This document shows, piece after piece, positions 59,369 through 64,000 of a stretch of DNA of 64,000 nt (position 1 is its first letter; each line of letters starts with the position of its first letter). Below the pieces are notes generated by a model that saw only the letters and a program-made list of their open reading frames with translations, was not told where the DNA came from and did not search any database. A program made the translations under genes and the position numbers. The stretch is from Marinobacter maroccanus (lineage in GTDB: Bacteria > Pseudomonadota > Gammaproteobacteria > Pseudomonadales > Oleiphilaceae), in contig NZ_PSSX01000015.1 of assembly GCF_002933275.1 (NCBI RefSeq), positions 1 to 64,000 of the forward strand, read 5' to 3'.

Positions 59369-61924
59369 TCAAACCCAGAGCATGGCGCCCATTTCCAGCG
59401 GATGGGTCAGCGATTCATGGTACGGATACATCCGCAACCTGAGGGTCTGCAAGCCAGGATAGGGTGGCTGCACACGGGTGGCGAACACGGTTCGGCCCTC
59501 CGCTTCACTTTCCCTCTCCAGAAAGAAACTGTCAGGCCCGGGGCTGCCGTGGGTTCCGGTGCATTCAGGGCTGACCAGGCATTCCACGCGAACATCAGCC
59601 GCTGACAGGCCATTGAGCGCTGCCTCTACCCGAAGCTCCACGGCACCGTTGTGGGGACACGAGGACTTCACGCAGCCAACCACTCGCAACTCCACACCAG
59701 GCCAGGCCTGCCGAACCCTCGCTTTCCAGTCTGCCAGCGCGACAGCGACCTGGCCGCCCTCGGCCATCAGTAGCGCACCCTGTTGCGACGCCGGCTGGTA
59801 ATAATTGTTCACGTAGTCCATCACCATGCGCTGGGCGTTGAACCGGGGCGTTATGGATTTCATGGAGGCCTTGGAGCGCTTCACCCAGCCCTTGGAAAAC
59901 CCCTGGGACGCGCGATCGTAATACAGGGGCACAACTTCGAATTCGATCAGGTCGATCAGGTCCCGGGCTTCCTCTTCGTTCCGGAACTCTGGATCCAGCT
60001 CGGTATCCCTGGGCGGAATGCCCCAACCGTTCTTGCCGTTGTAGCCTTCTCCCCACCAGCCATCGAGTACGCTGAGATTAAGGGCTCCGTTCAGGGCGGC
60101 TTTTTCACCAGAGGTGCCGCTGGCTTCCTTCGGATATTCCGGCGTGTTCAGCCACACATCCACACCACTGAGCAGGCGCCGGGCCATGGCCTGGTCATAA
60201 TCCTCCAGCAGAATCAGGTGTCCCATCAATGAGGGGTGCATCGACAGGTCATGGATAACCTTGATCAACTGCTGACCGGGCTTGTCTTTCGGGTGGGCCT
60301 TACCGGCGAAAACCAGCACTACCGGCCGGTCCTGATTGGTAAGAATCCGCTCCAACCGCTCCAGATCGGCAAAAATCAGGGTCGCGCGCTTGTACGTGGC
60401 GAACCGTCTGGCAAAACCGATGACCAGGGTGTCTTTTTCGGAGGAGATCAGCTGACGAGTCATCCGGTCTGTCACGGAGTGGCCGGTGCCATTGCGTTTA
60501 TGCTGGCGTTTCAGGCGACGGACAATGTATTCGCCCATTTGCTGTTTTAGCGCCTTGTGTACGCTCCAGTAGTGATAGTCCGGAATCTGGTCGATAAATT
60601 CCCAGAAATCCGGATTTCTCAGCTCGCTCTTCCAGGTGGGCGCCTGTATATCAAACAGACTGGACCATTCCGGCGCAAGAAAGGTGGGCACGTGCACGCC
60701 ATTGGTGATGTAGCCGATGGGGTTTTCTGCCGGCGGCACCTGGGGCCAGATATCGCCTTCCATCATCGAAGCGACGCCTCCATGAATACGGCTGACACCG
60801 TTATGGTACCGAGAGCCACGCAGCCCAAGGCTGGTCATGTTGAAGCTGTCGCCACCATCTTTTGCACCCAACGCGAACACCTTCTGGAAATCCAGCCCGG
60901 CTTCTTCCAGATATCTACCAAGAGCGTGATGAACCAGAGCTCTCGGGAAGATGTCGTGCCCGGCCGGTACCGGTGTATGGGTGGTAAACAGGGTAGCGCC
61001 GGCAACAGCTTCCAACGCTGATTCAAAGCCAAGCTCCGAGTTCATCATGGTATTTCGGCAGCGTTCGAGGATCTGGAACGCGGCATGGCCTTCGTTGATG
61101 TGCCAGACGGTCGGCTTCAGGCCCAATGCTTCCAGGACCCGCGTTCCGCCGATGCCAAGCAGCATTTCCTGGCCGATACGGGTTGATTCGTCGCCACCAT
61201 ACAGTTGGAGCGTAAGATCCTGATCCTCGGGGCCGTTTTCCTCGGTATTGCTATCCAGCAGATACAGACGGATATGACCAACCCGTGCCTCCCAGACCCG
61301 TGCCACCACGTCGCGGTCAGGGAAGGGAACGGAGACCTTTAGCACATTGCCGTCGATTTCCACCGGCGTGATGGGGAGTTCATCACTGGAATGGGACTGA
61401 TAGCGCGCAATTTGTTGACCGTGGGCATCGATACTCTGGATAAAGTAGCCCTGCCGATACAGAAGCCCGACGGCCACAAAGGGCAGAGCTAGATCACTGG
61501 CGGCCTTGCAGTGATCCCCGGCCAGGATGCCGAGACCACCGGAATAGATTGGAAAACTCTCGTGGAAACCGAACTCGGCGCAGAAGTAGGCCACCAGGGC
61601 CTGCTCCGGGTCCAGCTTCTCCGTCACTTCAGGGCCGGGGCCGGCCTCAAGATAGGCATCGTAGCTGCTCAGCACCCGGCGATACTCGGCCAGGAACGCC
61701 CGGTCTTCGGAGGCTTCATTGAGCCGGTCCTGGGCAACCCGGCGCAGGAAAAGCTTGGGGTTGTGCTCCACCTTTTGCCAGAGCCGGAGATCGATCCGGG
61801 CGAAGAGGCTGCGCACGCCGTGGTCCCAGCTATAGAACAGGTCGTTGGCAAGCTCTTCCAGCCGTTCCAATGGTTCTGGAATCAGGGGATGGGCTTCAAG
61901 TCGGAATTCCGTTGCTTTATGCAT
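59369..61924 (-). CDS. glgP: Alpha-glucan phosphorylase (GlgP, TIGR02094 type)
   Basis: 851 residues from the ATG at 61924, with GGAGG nine bases upstream; the in-frame GTG at 61957 lies in the glgA stop. N-terminal DUF3417 region (about 10-115, EPLERLEELANDLFYSWDHGVRSLF) is followed by the phosphorylase fold; EASGTSGEKAALNGALN lies near 615-632 in the pyridoxal-phosphate/phosphate site region. It cleaves glycogen or maltodextrin to glucose 1-phosphate. Downstream partner of glgA and glgB. Confidence 0.93.
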   Translation of the reverse strand: MHKATEFRLEAHPLIPEPLERLEELANDLFYSWDHGVRSLFARIDLRLWQKVEHNPKLFLRRVAQDRLNEASEDRAFLAEYRRVLSSYDAYLEAGPGPEVTEKLDPEQALVAYFCAEFGFHESFPIYSGGLGILAGDHCKAASDLALPFVAVGLLYRQGYFIQSIDAHGQQIARYQSHSSDELPITPVEIDGNVLKVSVPFPDRDVVARVWEARVGHIRLYLLDSNTEENGPEDQDLTLQLYGGDESTRIGQEMLLGIGGTRVLEALGLKPTVWHINEGHAAFQILERCRNTMMNSELGFESALEAVAGATLFTTHTPVPAGHDIFPRALVHHALGRYLEEAGLDFQKVFALGAKDGGDSFNMTSLGLRGSRYHNGVSRIHGGVASMMEGDIWPQVPPAENPIGYITNGVHVPTFLAPEWSSLFDIQAPTWKSELRNPDFWEFIDQIPDYHYWSVHKALKQQMGEYIVRRLKRQHKRNGTGHSVTDRMTRQLISSEKDTLVIGFARRFATYKRATLIFADLERLERILTNQDRPVVLVFAGKAHPKDKPGQQLIKVIHDLSMHPSLMGHLILLEDYDQAMARRLLSGVDVWLNTPEYPKEASGTSGEKAALNGALNLSVLDGWWGEGYNGKNGWGIPPRDTELDPEFRNEEEARDLIDLIEFEVVPLYYDRASQGFSKGWVKRSKASMKSITPRFNAQRMVMDYVNNYYQPASQQGALLMAEGGQVAVALADWKARVRQAWPGVELRVVGCVKSSCPHNGAVELRVEAALNGLSAADVRVECLVSPECTGTHGSPGPDSFFLERESEAEGRTVFATRVQPPYPGLQTLRLRMYPYHESLTHPLEMGAMLWV

Positions 61925-61956
61925 GTTGGTTGCCTCCAGGCGGGCAAACGCTCGCA

Positions 61957-63420
61957 CTAATCCAGCTGTTGTTGGTCACGTTCTTTGAGAATGCGCTGAT
62001 ACAGCTCGCCATAGGTGCGAGCCCGCTGTTTCCAGGAATAGTCGATTGCCATACCGTTTTCCTGCAACCGTCGCCACTGCTTGCGCTTTTCGAAAACCTC
62101 CAGCGCCCGGTTTACGGTAGCGATCAGTGAATCGGCGCTGGCGCCGGTAAAAATGAACCCGTTGGCCTTGTCGACTCCAACGTCCTGAGGGTCCTGAACT
62201 GTATCGGCCAGTCCGCCAACACCGTGCACCACCGGAATGGTGCCGTACCGGAGGCTGTACATCTGGTTGAGCCCGCAGGGTTCGAATCTCGAAGGCATCA
62301 GGAACAGGTCGCAGCCGGCCGTGATGCGATGGGACAGCCCCTCGTTATAGCCCAGGGTGAGGGACATCTGCCCCGGCCATTGTCGTGCCAGTTGTTTCAG
62401 GGGGTCCTCGTAACGGGCCTCTCCGGAACCGAGAATGACAAACTGGCAGCCCTGGTCGAGCAAAGCCGGCATCACGGACACCAGCCAGTCCACCCCTTTC
62501 TGTTCCACCAGTCGACCAATAAAACCCAGTAACGGGCCGCCGTTTACCTCCAGGCCAAGCTCTTGCTGGAGATTGGCCTGGCACTGGGCCTTGTTCTTGA
62601 GGTGATCCCGGCCGTAGTGAAAGGCCAGTTCCGGATCTTCCTCCGGGTTCCAGACCCGGGTATCGATGCCGTTGAGAATGCCGGTCAATGCGTGTTGCCT
62701 GTGCCGAAGCAGGCCATCAAGACCGTTGCCGAATTCCGGACTCTGTATCTCGCGAGCATAGGTAGGACTCACGGTGGTGATCCGGTCACTGAACACCAGT
62801 CCGCCTTTAATGAACGAAAGCTGGCCGTAGAATTCAAGCCGCTCAAGACTCCAGAGTGAGTCAGGCAGACCCAGGGCACGGAACGTCTCGTGGGAGAACA
62901 GCCCCTGATAGGCGAGGTTGTGAATGGTAAACACGGTGCCGGGCCGGTCCTGGTAGGCTTCGAGGAACACCGGTATAAGCCCCGTTTGCCAGTCATTGCA
63001 GTGCACCAGATCTGGCCTCCAGTTCAAACCCGCTTCGCCCATGGCAATCATGGCACCCACTTTGCCAAACAACTCAAACCGGTGAGCGTTGTCCCACCAG
63101 TCTTTCCCTTCCTCGTTTTTGTAGGGGTTGCCCGGACGATCAAACAGGGGTGGGCAATCCACCAGCCAGAGTGTAACGGCGGTGCCTGGAAGTCGGGTCT
63201 GCCAAAGACTCACGTTATATTGGCCAAGCTGGAATCGGGCCTTTCTGCGGGAACCGGCCTTTCTGGCAGCCTTAACAGCGTCCGGGTAACCGGGTAAGAG
63301 AATCTGAACATCGTATTCCAGGCGGCAGAGCGCTTCCGGCAAGCTGGCAGAGACGTCGGCAAGACCGCCAGTCTTCACCAGTGGATAGACCTCACTGGTG
63401 GCAAAAAGAACCCGGATCAT
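61957..63420 (-). CDS. glgA: Glycogen synthase
   Basis: 487 residues. GT5 starch/glycogen synthase with the ADP-glucose site KTGGLADV (about 16-23), NLAYQGLF, and the C-terminal EPCGLNQMYSLRYGTIPVVHGVGGLADTV. Elongates alpha-1,4-glucan from ADP-glucose. It overlaps the end of glgB by four bases and precedes glgP by 32 bases, so the three genes of glycogen turnover form a unit. Confidence 0.95.
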   Translation of the reverse strand: MIRVLFATSEVYPLVKTGGLADVSASLPEALCRLEYDVQILLPGYPDAVKAARKAGSRRKARFQLGQYNVSLWQTRLPGTAVTLWLVDCPPLFDRPGNPYKNEEGKDWWDNAHRFELFGKVGAMIAMGEAGLNWRPDLVHCNDWQTGLIPVFLEAYQDRPGTVFTIHNLAYQGLFSHETFRALGLPDSLWSLERLEFYGQLSFIKGGLVFSDRITTVSPTYAREIQSPEFGNGLDGLLRHRQHALTGILNGIDTRVWNPEEDPELAFHYGRDHLKNKAQCQANLQQELGLEVNGGPLLGFIGRLVEQKGVDWLVSVMPALLDQGCQFVILGSGEARYEDPLKQLARQWPGQMSLTLGYNEGLSHRITAGCDLFLMPSRFEPCGLNQMYSLRYGTIPVVHGVGGLADTVQDPQDVGVDKANGFIFTGASADSLIATVNRALEVFEKRKQWRRLQENGMAIDYSWKQRARTYGELYQRILKERDQQQLD

Positions 63421-64000
63421 AACGCTGGCCTCAGGATGATCGCTCCCAGGGGTGGCAGGGTAAGTTCCACTGACCAGTCCCGGTTCATCCAGGGCTGCTG
63501 ATCCGCTGGCATGGGATAGGGGTTACCGAGGTTACTGCCACCGTAGTACTCGGAATCGGAATTGAATATTTCCCGCCAGTTGCCACCCTGGGGCAGCCCG
63601 ATTCGGTAGTGGTGTCTGGGCATGGGGGTAAAATTCACCACAATCACAGAGGTTTCGCCTTTCGCCGTACGCTGGAAGCTGATCACAGACTGGGGTGAAT
63701 CATGGCAATCGATCCAGTCGAACCCATCCGGGGTGAAGCAGGCACCGTGCAGCGAGACTTCCCGCCGGTAGATGCCGTTCAGGTCCTGAACCAGTTTTTT
63801 GATGCCCTGGTGCTCGGGATACGCCAACAGTGACCAGTCCAGCTCCCGGGATTCGCTCCATTCCCGGCGCTGACCGAATTCACCGCCCATAAACAGCAGT
63901 TTGGCGCCCGGATAGCTGAACATATAGGTAAATAGCACCCTTAATGTGGCTCGCTGCTGCCATTCGTCGCCGGTCATTTTGTTGATCAGGCTGCCTTTGC
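63417..64000 (-). CDS. glgB: 1,4-alpha-glucan branching enzyme, C-terminal part (cut by window end)
   Basis: About 194 codons to the right edge. The visible part of the GH13 branching enzyme includes LRVLFTYMFSYPGAKLLFMGGEFGQRREWSESRELDW, DCHDSPQSVISFQRT and a C-terminal all-beta domain ending LPPLGAIILRPAL, all typical of GlgB. The N-terminal domain and most of the catalytic barrel lie outside the window. It introduces alpha-1,6 branches in glycogen. No defect seen in the visible part. Confidence 0.92.
   Translation of the reverse strand, partial: KGSLINKMTGDEWQQRATLRVLFTYMFSYPGAKLLFMGGEFGQRREWSESRELDWSLLAYPEHQGIKKLVQDLNGIYRREVSLHGACFTPDGFDWIDCHDSPQSVISFQRTAKGETSVIVVNFTPMPRHHYRIGLPQGGNWREIFNSDSEYYGGSNLGNPYPMPADQQPWMNRDWSVELTLPPLGAIILRPAL

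Noticed and set aside
1..64000. CRISPR array or complete prophage
   Set aside because: No regularly spaced repeats and no phage structural or integrase genes were seen.

Overview
The window looks like a chromosomal segment of a marine gammaproteobacterium of the Marinobacter type. That placement rests on gene content and on the protein sequences as I recognise them (PhaD/phasin pair, GTG-started ETF-QO with divergent etfBA, RssB-RssC pair, fused PhnE-like permease beside senB and a fused SelD, GNAT-nitrilase fusion); no database search was run. Coding density is high, with many 4-base start/stop overlaps. No CRISPR array, rRNA or replication origin was seen.

Layout. 1-140: 3' end of an ISL3-type transposase with a minus-strand terminator. 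395-2281: phasin, PhaD-like regulator and exonuclease III. 2363-9246: a tightly overlapped eight-gene minus-strand operon for membrane fatty-acid modification (desaturase, NTF2-like protein, SDR, FAD amine-oxidase-like protein, DUF1365, CFA-synthase-like methyltransferase, DUF2878, periplasmic protein). 9363-17512: FAD oxidoreductase, HD phosphohydrolase, RssB/RssC, gpsA, sixA, radical SAM protein, DUF1285 and an FKBP isomerase, followed by an inverted pair of REP-like hairpins. 17770-21532: divergent ETF-QO and etfBA around a perfect 20-base palindrome resembling a PsrA operator. 21643-25269: rlmA, small membrane proteins and a saccharopine-dehydrogenase-like protein. 25266-31034: cyanide-insensitive-type cytochrome bd oxidase with its CydDC exporter. 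31219-32022: methyltransferase and tRNA-Leu(UAA).

32023-35450 is the accessory part: an AT-rich islet next to tRNA-Leu. It holds a 10-G run, a segment with nested inverted repeats, a membrane/coiled-coil gene cut by an intact IS5-family element (4-base CTAA target duplication, reading frame restored on excision), a decayed small reading frame and a protein that appears to combine a HEPN-type RNase motif with a C-terminal OST-HTH/LOTUS domain. This is the best candidate in the window for an undescribed RNA-targeting or phage-defence system.

35481-42246: two enoyl-CoA hydratases, a DMT transporter, a 47-residue membrane peptide, DUF192 lipoprotein, an ABC-2 exporter and small proteins. 42382-48826: a selenium locus with a putative selenium-oxyanion ABC transporter, SenB selenosugar synthase and a SelD/SenC selenophosphate synthase fused to an FAD oxidoreductase; SenA is absent here. 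48826-59349: a phasin-like protein with a histone-like tail and helix-hairpin-helix, PilZ protein, GNAT-nitrilase fusion, chemoreceptor, binding protein, thioesterase-like protein, RecQ, acyltransferase and carboxylesterase. 59369-64000: glycogen genes glgP, glgA and the 3' part of glgB, running off the right edge.
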